Positions 46,380 to 57,834 of a DNA stretch of 64,000 bases are shown here, in pieces; the first letter of the stretch is position 1, and each line of letters opens with the position of its first letter. The translations under genes were made by a program, and so were the position numbers. The stretch is taken from NCBI GenBank assembly GCA_036971615.1, contig JAYKKR010000001.1, forward strand, positions 3,534,001-3,598,000, given 5' to 3'. The stretch comes from Amyloporia xantha. Lineage: Eukaryota > Basidiomycota > Agaricomycetes > Polyporales > Adustoporiaceae. Under the pieces are notes generated by a model, which was given only the letters and a program-made list of their open reading frames with translations, ran no database searches and had not been told where the DNA came from.

Positions 46380-47639
46380 TCAGTGCGTGTGGGTGCCGCT
46401 CGCGTTGCCGAAGAATTTGACCAATGTGGCATACATGTCCTCGAAACTAATGCCATGCAAGTTAGATTATACCTCATGATGGACTGCTGTGCTTTGCTTA
46501 CTCGGCTTTATTCTTGGGGTCATCCAGGTTGGCACGAGCTGCGGCGAAGCCGTGGAAACTGAGGCAACTCGTAAGCTTCCCAAAACGTCATGATAGTCAT
46601 CAATGAGGTACCTATCGTAGTGCTTGTGATCGCTCTTGGCTGCGAATGGCTTCTTCGAGACAATTTCAAGAATCTTCTTGTACTGCAAACCAGAGGTTAT
46701 CAGCACGAGGGTCTCGTTTCAGGACACAGGGAAAGGTACCTCGTCCAAAGGTTCATCATTGCTTGGGTAGAGGCCCAAAGGAACGTTTAGTTCGTTGACA
46801 TCACCCGACGATAACATTCTACGTAATTTGATACTGCATTGGCGAGTGGCACAGCGGTACGCAAACAAGGGTCACTCACGCAGGGTGTGTTGCAGAAACG
46901 GCGTCAAGCGGGGTAGATGCAGCAGAACCAGCGAGGATAGTAACCTTTCCACCTATAGACAGAGTTAACGATTGACTCAAACTATCGACGTTAACCCACA
47001 CACCCCAGCAGAAACCGAATGCACCAACAAATTTGGCGCCGTCCTCTTTGAGTTTATCGCTGACCGTAAGCAGCTTGGAGACGGCGTTCTTCGGGTTCGC
47101 GGGACCACCGAAGAATTTCTGAAGCTTTGCTTTCTCCTCATCGGTCTTGGGCGGGAATTTGTCCGCGGGCCACGGGGCAGCGGGGTCGAAGAAGTCCGGC
47201 ATGAGGACATGAGCATTTAGCTTCTGAGCGAGGATGTCTGCACCCTGTTGAGTCTGGGGCTTGATCCTGAAATAACCAGAGAGAGATGAACACAGAGGTT
47301 TCCTACATTAGTATAGCAAAAATCGCATAGCTAGATACTCGCCCGAAGATATCGTAGACACAAACGAGCGCAATGTCGCCTGGCTTCTCTGTCCCTGTCA
47401 CATACACCTACGTAGTATTGTTAAGCGGATGTTCTCAAGCTGAAAAGTGGCTGGAGATTGCACACTTTCTTGAACCCCGCGTAAGACTTAAACGTTCCCT
47501 TCGGCGTGTAGTCAGACTGGACCGGTGGGATGCTGCAGCACGCAGCGTTGTCATTGTGAATGGTGGTGGACATTGTGGCACGGCTGAGTTGGTACGAAGG
47601 AGCAAGATGGTGGGTGATAGCTCGCAAACGAGTGAACAT
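46380..47639 (-). CDS. Dienelactone hydrolase family protein
   Basis: Exons 47466-47639, 47343-47407, 47004-47266, 46880-46952, 46740-46818, 46612-46682, 46502-46558 and 46380-46446 give 282 residues. Alpha/beta hydrolase: VCVYDIFGIKPQTQQGADILAQ, LMPDFFDP, nucleophile elbow GFCWGGK (Cys), YPSNDEPLDEY (Asp) and FHGFAAAR (His), the Cys-Asp-His triad of the family. The natural substrate is unknown; relatives hydrolyse dienelactones from aromatic breakdown but most fungal members are uncharacterised. The first ATG gives a basic N-terminus (MFTRLRAITHHLAPSYQLSRA) that could be a mitochondrial presequence; a second ATG 22 codons in (MSTTIHND) would yield a cytosolic form. The intron 47,267-47,342 has a GCGAGT donor. 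Confidence 0.9.
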
Positions 47640-48710
47640 GGCTGACGGCTCCAGTAGTTATATTCCATTTTATCGGAGGCATGATGGTCATCGACGTCAG
47701 TGCAACGCTCAGTCAAGGCAGTCTCCACAACCTTTAACCGAATGGGAAATACCTTCCTAATTAGGCAGCGGTATAAAGACCGCCGCGACGGTAAATTGCA
47801 ACCTAAATTTGAACCCTCACCACGGCTCGCGTTCATCGTCTGGGCAACTCTTCGTTCTGCTTTCAGTGACGCAGGGTATGCTCGGCGAGGGGAAAGGAAA
47901 CATCGAGCTCAATTAAGCCGGAGCGCTTCTCAGCTATGCATCCGTCTTTTCCTCAAGGAGGTCTGACGAGTGGGAAGTGCTTGACTATGAAGCTCGAACA
48001 TCTCTATCATTCTAGACGAGGCTGGAGATATTATCTATGCTGTGTCTCTTGTTTGTATGTATCTCGGACAATGAATCTTTTGAACTGTGCAGTTGTGCTT
48101 GATCTGCGCAAGTGTAAGTGAGGGGTGAAGTTTTTCGGTTGGTTCTTGGTACTGCTCAGTGCACACAATCCACTTATCCTTCGGCTGCGTTATTCACTGT
48201 GGCTGCACATGTCTACATTGATATATGGTGACGTCGATTACTCTTATGCCCTTCGTTGACTATTGTGTTCAGGATGTACACTGCATGCTTACGGGTGACT
48301 TGCGCATCATGCCACCAGTACTCAGATTGCTGCTCCTTGTCTCTATTATCAGCCTTTGCTGTTGACGGACCTATCTAAACTTCAGGAACATCGTTTTAAG
48401 CACGCACTCCCTGACGAGGATGCAAATTTTGGTGTAACAGAAATGCACCGCTTGCTGCAGCGAAAGACCTGAACTAATTCTCGCAAGTACGTCTTTCATT
48501 TTGTATCATGTCCGTGATTCTCGTTTCCCAAGTGATATAAGACAGCTACCATTCCCGTCATAGACTCAGTCTTGACGCTATTATACAGGATGCTAAGATA
48601 AATAACAACGGCCAGCTGAGCACCGGTGGTCCTAGGTTGAATACTCCCCGAGTTTTATTCTATAAAACCAAGTCAGTCTCTCCATGCTGTTCTTCGCAAT
48701 AGGAGCACAC
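47640..48710. other. Intergenic region upstream of the hydrolase
   Basis: 1.07 kb bounded by the hydrolase start and the 3' end of the membrane-protein gene. Short ORFs only, none with family resemblance. It should contain the hydrolase promoter. Confidence 0.45.
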
Positions 48711-49754
48711 TCACGGCCTCAGCCTGGCATTTTCGTCATCATCGTGTTCCCAAGCGTCACCCTGCGTACCCCGCAGGTAGTCCGTGTCGTTCTGCAGCGG
48801 GATCCTCGTGCCGACAACGATGTAGATTAAGACCGTGATGAACTCGGGCAGAACTGACATCGCCAGGTAGATTTGCCACTTGCCGGTGGTGCTGTTGAAC
48901 TTCTCGAGGGGAGAGTCGCTTGTTGTGTACGTGACCTTGCCGTCTGCGCTGATGCTCTCCGTGACAGGGGCATAGGCAGAGAGCAGGAGGTAGGCGACGC
49001 GGATGGAGAGGAAGGGCAGGGCACCGGATATACCGGCGAGGAGCTGCGATCAAGGTCAGCTATCAGTGACATGATACGTCGAGATTCGAGTGTGACTTAC
49101 CATGCGCCTGTATCGGAGGATGCGGTCCTTGTTCATCCAGCAAAATATATGCATGAAGAAAATGAGAACAAAAAATACAGCGAAGAGGATACACCCGATG
49201 TGTCGCAGGTTCTCGCCCGAGGTGAGATCGGACGCGGTCTTAGCTGTCCCTTCCTTTACCCCGCCAAAGATGGCCAGGGCGAGCGCGACCATGCCAAGCA
49301 AGCCCATGAGGCTGAGCCCCCTCGAGATAAGAGGGTGGTCATCAAGAGAATTCTGACATCTGTCGTCTTGCGTCAGAACAGGCGGCAGGCAAGGTGCAAG
49401 AACGCAGCTTACACTGTCCGCAGGAACCCGACGGTCGCGAGTAAGAGCGGGGATACACCAGACGATTCCAGTGTGGCGAACACAATCCGCAGTGTTGTAT
49501 TCGAAGGGTCCTGCTCTGAAGCGATGTGCGTTATGCCGCCAACAATGCGAACTAATTCGTCAAAAGGTGAGTCAGGAAAAGAGGGCAATTAGGTTTCCAA
49601 ATTACATACCCAAGGACAGTATAAATAGGAATATCCATCCCGCTCTTCTTGTGAAGCCATATCTCAAGACCAATAGGAAGGATATGATGAGGACGGGTAT
49701 GTATACGATAATCTCTGCCACGGAGATATCTCCTCGCTGATCCAATTTGACCAT
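48711..49754 (-). CDS. Fungal seven-helix membrane protein, DUF7702-like
   Basis: Begins MVKLDQRGDISVAEIIVYIPVLIISFLLVLRYGF and runs through about five short-intron-separated exons to ...DDDENARLRP. Hydrophobic segments include IIVYIPVLIISFLLVL, GWIFLFILSLVRIVGG, LSPLLLATVGFL-type, GLLGMVALALAIFGGV, IGCILFAVFFVLIFFMHIF, ALPFLSIRVAYLLLSAY and MSVLPEFITVLIYIVVG, seven in all. Ser/Thr loops lie between helices 6 and 7 and the C-terminus is charged and cytosolic-looking. Such proteins are widespread in basidiomycetes and ascomycetes with no known role; the layout resembles RTA1-like or GPCR-like proteins but no ligand motif is visible. Confidence 0.75.
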
Positions 49755-50647
49755 AATGAATTAAAGACCGGATCGAAGGGAAGATAGTGTAGATAAAGGG
49801 GTAGAGGGTCGTACTGTGTTTCAAGACATTGCGAGGTCTTTATATCTAGGAGATTTTTCGGGCGTTTGACTTTGATATGCGGGTGTGTCAATGATGGCTA
49901 TACCTCAGCGCTCATCGGGTGATGACGCTAATTACATGTGACAGGGCAGGGCGATCCGAAAGCTGTGACTGAAGCGACTGACTGGGAATTCCTTGTGAAG
50001 TTTTGTATGGCGGGTTCGCAACAGGATGCTCACGGAAAGCTATGCAGGATCGCTGTGCAGGCTGCGCACGCCGCCGCACGCCACAAGCGCTTCGTCGAGT
50101 AGAAAGATTGAGAAACCGGGCCAAACGTGAATCATTTAGTCTGAGAGCCATTGCACTTCGGATTCGAAGTAAGAACTTATGATGTTCAGCCTGATACGGT
50201 ACATAATTCAAAGGAACTACACCACTGCATCGGCATCGATGTCTTAGTACATTCAATCGGCAACTTTGGATGTACGTGACAATCACAAAGACTACTCGTA
50301 CTGCGGAACCAGAGAATATTGACGTCTGTGCGTGCTCGTCGAAACCGCAGCCTGCAGAGTGGTTAGGGGGTCAAACAGGCACCAAGAGACGAATCGACGC
50401 AGGCGCTTACGACGATCTTGGACCTCCAGCGTCTATTGCGAATCTTCGGCGCTTATAACAAATTCAACGGCAAAACTCGTTTCATCTCCTCCTTCACTAA
50501 GTTCACTTGCCCCAGAGTCAAGCAAAACTAACAAGTCCAGCGTACTGCAGTTTTCAATCAGTCCGGGGTGCCCTGCTCGCGGATATATCATATATATAGC
50601 ATAACCACGACGCACTGTATGAGCTTAGCTAAAATTCCACCCCCGCT
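49755..50647. other. Divergent intergenic region
   Basis: About 890 bases between the DUF7702-like gene and las1, holding both promoters. A TATATATA run is at 50,588-50,598, some 50 bases upstream of the las1 ATG and a plausible core element. No gene recognised. Confidence 0.45.
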
Positions 50648-52439
50648 ATGAGACTTCCTCGACGCGTTCCTTGGGCATCTATCGGCGAACTGGAGCAGGT
50701 CTGCGCATGGATATACGAAGATGAGCACAACTCCGATGCCAAAGTGCTAGCCGTCAACAGAGTGTGTCCCAGCCGCCCCGTCTCGCCATTGCCTAACCAC
50801 TATCACAGCTAGCCGCCTGGAAAGCCATAACATCTCTCCCGCACGCTCTTGAGTCCACCCACGCACTCCTTACCGTCATCCTGCAAGATGGGTCTCAGCA
50901 GGGCTCTACTTCTCTACTGTCAGTCCGCCAGAGCTATGCCACCGCCATCATCCGGCTCGTGAACGGGCTCGTGGATCCCTTGCAGCTCGGAGCGTATGCG
51001 CGATCCATTGCAAGCATCGCTGCTCAGCTGGGGCTACCTCCGTGGCTGGTGGAGCTCAGACATGCGGCTACTCATGAGGACCTCCCGAGCATAGAGTTGC
51101 TCAGAGAGGCCGCACGAGAGGTACGTGCGGATATCAACATATAAACCATCTTGTCCTGATCGCGAAGTTGACTCCTACCAAGGCGATGGCGTGGCTTCTC
51201 AACAACTACTTCCTCCCCACCCTCAACCCATCTGTCCCCGCACCAGCTCAACGCGCCCCACTACGGCCCCTCTCTCCCACCCTGAAGCAGTACAAGGCCC
51301 TCCTCAAGGCGACGACTCGTGACGTGTCCCTTGCTAGCAAGTATAGCTCAGAGATCACGCGCGTTTTGAGGGACGTCGAGCGGTGGGTCGCAGAAGCCAA
51401 GGTAGCTGCGTCAGGATCGGAGATGGAGTGGGACGACGGCGAGGAGGGAGATGGAAGAGAGCGCTGGGCTCTGGAGAGGCTTTGCGATGCATTACTGGAG
51501 AAGGGCGCGTTGGTTCCTGTATCGAAAAAGTGGTGGTCTTTACTTTCTGGCGACGGGGCTTCGTAGCTGATGTACTTCGCGTTGGCCTCAGGAAGAGAGC
51601 CCTTTCGACAGGCTCCTTTATCCCGACCACGCCCACCCTCCGGATATGGTCACCTTTGCTAACACATCTACAGTCCTTGCATCCCACTCTTCCCGCTGCC
51701 CTTGTCTCTCGGATCACAGCTCAGTTATTTTCCATGTCCGAGTCTTCAGCCGCCACCGTTGAGTTCGACTCCGAGACAGTGTTGCTGACCGAGGGACCAA
51801 AACACGACACCTCGTACGACAGGTTTCTCGCCGGCTGGGCGAATTGGATCGTGAATACATGGGGTTCCGGCACGCAAGATGATGAGGAGGCGGACTTGCG
51901 GAGAGAAGATGTAGTGATCAGTTTGGTAACAGCGCTGGGTCCCACGAAGGACGTCCCAGTGCAGGATTGCAAAGCGTGAGTTCTACATTTGGTCCGGTTG
52001 CACACCGCCACTGATGTATTTACCTCCTATCTCAGAGCTCAAGACCTGTTGAAAGCGCTCTGCAAGGGCCACCCAAACTTAGCGAAGGCTACGTCGCTCA
52101 TGTCGACGCTGCCTAGAAGTGCAGCAAGCAGCGTGCGTTTCTCCCTCTCACGGATCGCCGCATCTACTCATACGCAGTGCACAGACCTGGCAGGACGATG
52201 ACTTCCATCTCATGCACGAGCGCCTCGCCTCGCTACGCTCACTGTCGAATATTGCACAGGATGCTGCGAACGGTGCATCCTCCGAAAATAGCTCTGGTGT
52301 AGAGTCGCAGTCGTCACCTATGCAACCTGTGAGAGCTGCAGATCCTGCCTTGCCGCTTGGGTGGCGCAGGATCGGGGAGCTTGATGGCTGGAAGCCTTCT
52401 CCCATTGGTGTCTTCGTTGCTTGTACATCTGCCGTGTAG
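50648..52439 (+). CDS. las1: Pre-rRNA ITS2 endonuclease Las1
   Basis: Exons 50648-50761, 50809-51120, 51183-51529, 51592-51975, 52036-52132 and 52185-52439 give 502 residues. Las1 with the kinase Grc3 cuts ITS2 during 60S maturation in the nucleolus. N-terminal HEPN domain: PRRVPWASIGELEQVCAWIY, AVNRLAAWKAI, HALESTHALL, YATAIIRLVNGLVD and the catalytic R-x4-H motif in LPPWLVELRHAATHEDLPS (Arg-His-Ala-Ala-Thr-His). The C-terminal part is divergent and ends in LPLGWRRIGELDGWKPSPIGVF, the short conserved tail seen in the family that in yeast contacts Grc3. Confidence 0.93.
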
Positions 52440-52859
52440 ACTTCGATTCGATTATAACTTTCTCAGATCACCTCAGGTCTCTCCCATCTCGTGCACTTGT
52501 AGGAGGTCCTCAGACGCCGTCAACAAGATCGTGAATAGCACTCGTCGACCTTACAATGTATTTGTGGCGTTTTCTTAGGGCCGCAATGATGAAAGTGAGG
52601 AGTCATCTCGCAAACGACTAGCTGCGAGGCGAGTTAGGCAGGAAATTTCAATTGGCTACAAGACGATCAGCCAGGGACTAGAGCTGATCAAGATAACGTG
52701 TCCATGATGATACAGTAATGTGTATAAAGGCTGCATGTGGCGTGGATTGTGAATGGCGGTAACAGGTATAAGATGACATGGTACATCGACGATTCAAACT
52801 GTGGGTAGAGACGAGCCCCGCAAATATGACTAATATTCCTCCAGTACGCAATACTCACT
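52440..52859. other. Convergent intergenic spacer
   Basis: About 420 bases between the stops of las1 and the exonuclease gene; probably 3' UTRs. No gene recognised. Confidence 0.5.
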
Positions 52860-54482
52860 TCACGAATAACCCTGCGAAGCGCCAACAGGTCCCTCCGGCA
52901 TAGGTGGCTTTCGACCTCGCCTTCGTCGCGGATAACCTCTGTCCGAAGGTGCACCCCGCCATTGGTTCGGGAACGCCGTCTGTACATGATTGCCAGCATT
53001 GGATGACCCAGGGATAGCTTGCGTGTACACATGAACAGCGGGCTGTGACTGCTGCGGCGGCCACGTCCCAAGGCTATGCTCCTGTACGACACCGGCTCGC
53101 GCGACTGGTTGGGAGCTACGATGCCCAAATCCGCGATTAGGTATGTACGCCGGTCGCCCATGGCCCGTCGGCTGAATCGCAGTGACATCCGATGCGCGAG
53201 GGAAGTCTGACATGTGCATATTCCCCCTGTTGCCTCTCTTGCCACCCCGACGTGGCTGCGCGGATCCCTCCCGTCCCGCGCCTTTCTGCCCATTGACAAC
53301 CTCGCCATCCTTGCGTTCTTTGGGCGGCTTTGGTGGCGGAGGGGGTCCAGGGTCGTAGTTAGGGTTGTCAGGCCACCAGCGTACCCCGATGAATGGATCC
53401 ACTAAACGACCTTTCATGAAGTCAAACGTGTACCAAACAAGGGCCGGTGGAGGAGTCATGGCGGCTGCCATTTCGCTCAGTCTGCGATACAGTACGTAGC
53501 CAACATGACTATCATCTGCTGCATCTGTGAGATGAAGTAAGTCTAGGAGTCCTGGAGTCAGGGGATAGGCCAGGGTACATACACTGCTGCTGCGCATCGC
53601 TTAGCTGGAGCTCCCAGTTGCTTCTTGTTATCTTGCCTTTGGTCAACGTTAGTTGTTCATACGCTTCACACAACCTCGCCAAGCCGATAGGGGCCACGTA
53701 TTTGCCCTTCCAGCGAGCATTATCTACGGTGCGCGCAAGAAGCGATAGATCAACACAGTTACGTGTAGGTATGGCGTAATCCTTATAGAGCTTTTTGCAG
53801 TCGCCTACAAAGGACTGTGAGTGCAGACGCACATGGAGATGTATCGACCGACCTTGTATGCCAACGCCTGCCTTCACTATCTCAACATTTTCCAGAAGTT
53901 GGCGAAGCTTGTCAGGAAATTCTGTATTAGATATCAGACGGGGCCCATGCATAGATCGTGATGATGCGTACGGTTCATTGCGCTGATCTGGATTAGCAAA
54001 ACCGTCTCATCGTTCGCAAGCTGAATCAAAGCGACAGGGTTCTCGATCTGTCCTTTGAAGAACGTGGGCTTCCACTCCATGTCGAAGCCTACGGGTCCAG
54101 GTCGTAACTTGGTAATCTCGCGATTAGCTGTCTCGACGTCCCGAGTGTATACCAAGCGAGCATTAGGCGACTTTGCCCTCCAGGAGTAGTAGTCGTACGT
54201 TTGAGCTGGGGTTTCCTGATCAGCGGTGCCGCTCTCATCGGTGGGACGAGAGACATCAGTCGAAGTAGCCTCAGCAGGTCGTGCACCGTTCCACATTAGT
54301 TTCCAAGCGTTGAACCAGGTAAGTTTAGATAGAAGCTTGTTCGGCGATGAGTGCGAAAGCTTTCTCCTGATGGAATTGAGAGATTTGATGCTGGCCGACA
54401 AGGAAATCGATGTGCTAAGAAGTCGCTTTCGTGATGAGACTTTATACAGGATGTTGGCGCTGTGGCGGTTACGAAAGAACAT
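52860..54482 (-). CDS. 3'-5' exonuclease, DEDDy family (WRN/EXD2-like)
   Basis: Starts MFFRNRHSANILYKVSSRKRL, basic and Ser-rich, likely a mitochondrial presequence. The exonuclease domain carries the first acidic motif VGFDMEWKP, then ALIQLANDETVLLIQISAMN, the second motif region IVKAGVGIQGDCKKLYKDY, CVDLSLLART and the third motif YAADDSHVGYVLY (Tyr-x3-Asp). These are the metal ligands of RNase D/WRN-type enzymes. After the domain comes a Pro run (PGPPPPPKPPK), an RGG-like stretch (PRRGGKRGNRGN) and a basic end (RRRRGRKPP), suggesting RNA or DNA binding. An upstream GTG-started extension was not used. Whether the substrate is RNA or DNA cannot be told. Confidence 0.85.
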
Positions 54483-55003
54483 GTATTCTTCCGCCCGCAC
54501 CGATTCCTAGAGCTGCCAGTCCTTTGCGTGCAACCTTGTCTGCACGAAATGAGCCCTTAGAAACGTTGTACAGCAGTTCTGGAGATGAGGATGTTATAGA
54601 AACAAGTTACAGGACCCTGGTCAGCCGCCCGACGGGAATTACCGCTTGCGTGGGTGTTGGTGGGCGCCATTAGACGCCGCACCTTTCTGCTATATCGATT
54701 CATGATTTCTCCCTTCAAAAGTCTGAGAGCCTGATTTTGACATCGAAGAGATGGGGAACAAACCCACGTTGTCGAGTATTAACACAACTACTTGATAATA
54801 TTTCAGTTACCAAATCTGACTGGTGCACGCTCAGCTTAATCACTGGATAACAGGCTTCCGGGCTGAGTGCTTACCTCACTAAAATTGACCAGTTTATTCC
54901 AGTCTCCGTAGCCCACTCCCTTCGCGTATGATTTTCTGGTGTTGTCCCACAGCGACATCCCGTATCCTACGTACAAACGAAAAACATTGCCCACATGAGC
55001 AAC

Positions 55004-55052
55004 ACCGCGAATCCCGTTGACCGCGATTCCCGTCGTTAACCGCGATTCCCGT
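55004..55052 (+). repeat. Three tandem copies of a 16-19-base unit
   Basis: Units of the form ACCGCGATTCCCGT plus a short spacer (TG, CGTTA) occur three times in a row about 120-170 bases upstream of the ATG of TPR copy C. The first unit has AAT in place of ATT. Could be repeated regulator sites. Confidence 0.7.
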
Positions 55053-55130
55053 GCAAGTTCAATGGGGATCAGCCAATAACGGCATCCTTTTCTTGCGAAG
55101 AGCGTGCAAATCGACGCTGGCCTTCCGAGG

Positions 55131-55137
55131 TATAAAA
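55131..55137 (+). promoter_or_regulatory. TATA box of TPR copy C
   Basis: TATAAAA 38 bases before the ATG, an exact consensus. The 5' leader must therefore be very short. Confidence 0.6.
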
Positions 55138-55174
55138 AGGTCTGTGCCATGTACCTTCGCCTCATTCTACTACG

Positions 55175-57418
55175 ATGCAAAACAACACTAGCAACGCGCT
55201 GGCATTGAAGGAGAAAGGCAACACGCTTTTCGCGAAGAAACAGTACTTGGCTGCTTACGACACGTATACGGAGGCTATCCAGTACGACAACCAAAATGCC
55301 ATCCTGTACGCGAATCGTGCCGCTTGCTCACTCCACATGTCCCAGTAAGTACCTATTGTTCGGCATCCATGTACTTTCGCTGATATCCGACAGATACCTG
55401 GACGTATTGTACGATGCCATAAGGGTTAGGGAATTCTTCCGCTGTACGTTCCTCAGGCTTAACTCGCCTAACTCACAGGCAACAGTTCTTGACCCTAGCT
55501 ACGCCAAGGGCTGGGCGCGCCGTGCTGTGGCTTACCGCGTACGCCTGTCAAATTTTATGACTCTTTTCTGCGTTATATATCAGCATGTCTCCCGTGATAT
55601 TAGGCTCTCGGGTATCTTGACCAAAGTATTGAGTGCTGGCGGAACGCATCCGCTAATTTGCCACTCGAAAACCTCAGTGCCGGAGAGCTCAGACAAAAGG
55701 AACAGTATACAGCTGAGTTGCAGTCCACCGTTGCCCAGAAGGCGAGCCAAGATACTCCCACCCGGTTCATGGGCATGGAGCTGGGGACAACCCCCTGGGA
55801 GCGCGCAGAAACTATGCGTGAGGAGTTAATGGTAGAGAACCTCGAGTCATGGCGAAGCAGTGTAAGTCCGTTCTTTTTCCAGGCGAGTGATCATATCTCA
55901 CATCAGGGTCACGTTAGGCGTGGGTCATTCTTGGTGCTTTTGCGGTATGCTCTCTGTCATGACATCTCTGTCTAATTCTTACGATTTTGATAGGAATGGA
56001 AAAGAGGGATGGCAATTATGAAGCATGTAGAAACGAAATTCGAAGACGGCCAACTCTTGTGTGGTGGATTTCTGGGCGTAAGCTGTGCCTTATAGATAAC
56101 TTTTCGACTGATATCATATGTACGACATAGGCTCTTTGTGAGCTCACTAATGCTGTCCTGCGAGATTCTAGGATTTTTCACGTCGAGGATGAGAACTGGT
56201 TTAGATTGTACAATACACAAAGTGAGCCATCAGAGTGCAAACATTTTCAGTATATGCTCACATAGAATCGTGTAGCTTTATTGGAGGCTAAGACACGTAG
56301 AGCGTGGACTACAGGCGGCTCCCGCTCCCTTATCGCAGAGGCTCAAGAGCGACAAAATAATGAAGGCTGGGACTCTGTTCGCCCTGCCATTGCGACCTCT
56401 GTTCGGCAAGTTTCTGTACATGCTTATGATCACTTTTTGATGACCGTCCTGCATTCAGAATATGGATCATGCGAGCTTTCTTAGAAGACAATGTTTTCAA
56501 GAGGACGAGTGCCGCCCTGGAATATTATTCGCATGCTTTAGATGTGCTTGAATGGGGAAACCAAGTCTGGAAAGATGTCTCCACGAAAGAAAAAGGCGTT
56601 GTCTTCGAATCCACGTTTGTCCGAGGTGTCCGCTCGCTGCGTTTAGAGGTTATGACGAAGGTTCGAGATAACGTTTGAGACCGCGAGTTCCTCTGACTCT
56701 CTCTTTACAGGCTTATATGGAGAGGTCTCACTCAGATGGCAGGCGTCTGTTGTCGGATATCTTGAAGCAGGCTGAAGGCATCTTACAAGAGCTAGAATCA
56801 CCCCGGTTGTTCCGCCGCATCTTATAGAACAGACCGATCCCGGATTTGTCTCGTCATTCAATATATATCCGAAAGGTCTAGCCTTCTCGTGAGTCTGGAC
56901 CCCTCGTAGCATGATCAGCCGCTCATCGGTCTTTAAGCATCGTCGGCTTCTATCACTGCCAGATGGTTGGTGAATGCGAAAAACGCAAAGAAAGTGTCAG
57001 CACCGTTAGAGAACACTTGGTAAAAGCGACGGAGGCATATGTCACCGCTGCCGATTACTATCCGCAAGACGATATAAAGCATATTTGTACGTCGTCGTTG
57101 CTCCTTCCATCCCAAGGACTTTCTTCACATGATTCTGTCCGTACTCCTTCATCCTCAGGGAACCTTCATTGCGGCATCGAGGCTCTGTGCGGACATGGGG
57201 CTACCATTCGCTTTATACTGCCAGTGATGAGACGTATGAGAGAAGCATTTCCTAAAATGAAGAAAATCTGGGAACACCACGCCGTGGGGCAGTCCTCACT
57301 CAAAATTTTACAGAAAGATCTCTCGCTGGAGGAAGAGCTCATAGAAAACATTCTGAGGGGAAAATGTGACATGACATCCGTGGTCTTGGATCGGGGCCCT
57401 ATGCTTTTCGCAAAGTAA
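55175..57418 (+). pseudogene. TPR-domain protein, family copy C (frameshift near the C-terminus)
   Basis: Colinear with copy A: TPRs (LKEKGNTLFAKKQYLAAYDTYTEAIQYDN, ATVLDPSYAKGWARRAVAYR), QKEQYTAELQSTVAQKASQD, LTNAVLRDSRIFHV, AWTTGGSRSLIAEAQERQ, GWDSVRPAIATSVR, LDVLEWGNQVWKDV, FVRGVRSLRLEVMTK and the end exon MRRMREAFPKMKKIWEH. All junctions hold except one exon: after ELESPR the spacing to the conserved DPGF block is 32 bases, not a multiple of three, and the frame meets TAG at 56,825-56,827. The following exons (IVGFYHCQMVGE..., to 57,418) are open in the shifted frame. It is a recent pseudogene, a truncated but expressed protein, or a sequencing error. Intron 56,406-56,458 has a GC donor like copy A. 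Confidence 0.78.
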
Positions 57419-57834
57419 TTACATAACGTCCATTATCTGTATACCCTCTCCGGTTCCGCCGAACCTCCTCCACCCTGTCGTTGCGCTAGAGCTTTATTTA
57501 GAACTCATTGCACTATTATTGTCGTACAATGTTCCACTCCGAGCCATCGCTGACCAGTGATTGCATACGCTCCGGGGTAGACTTGTCTGCAGCAGAGTTG
57601 TTGCCTAAAAGATACCCAGCAATTTTGCAACCCAATTGATAACATACCGCGGTGTCTTCGACCCTGCAGGTTATAGGTCGTCCGTAGCTCTGCCTATTTC
57701 CCGTAGGTGTCTACGTAAATGAATTCGTAGTCTATGCGTAACTAGTGTGTCCCGAAGTAAAGTTCCCTCTGATTTTTTCATAGCTCCGTACCTCCAATAT
57801 TACTGTCTTGCGTTGTGACCGACGCAGGAGTTCC
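57419..57834. other. Convergent intergenic spacer
   Basis: About 415 bases between TPR copy C and the ABC transporter stop. AT-rich in places, no gene recognised. Confidence 0.5.

Larger units (their letters stand above)
54483..55174. other. Divergent intergenic region with small tandem repeat
   Basis: About 690 bases between the exonuclease gene and TPR copy C. Holds the tandem repeat and TATA box listed separately; the rest shows no recognised feature. Confidence 0.5.

Noticed and set aside
54836..55294. 152-codon minus-strand frame opposite the TPR copy C promoter
   Set aside because: Crosses the TATA box, tandem repeat and first exon of copy C in antisense; no family resemblance.
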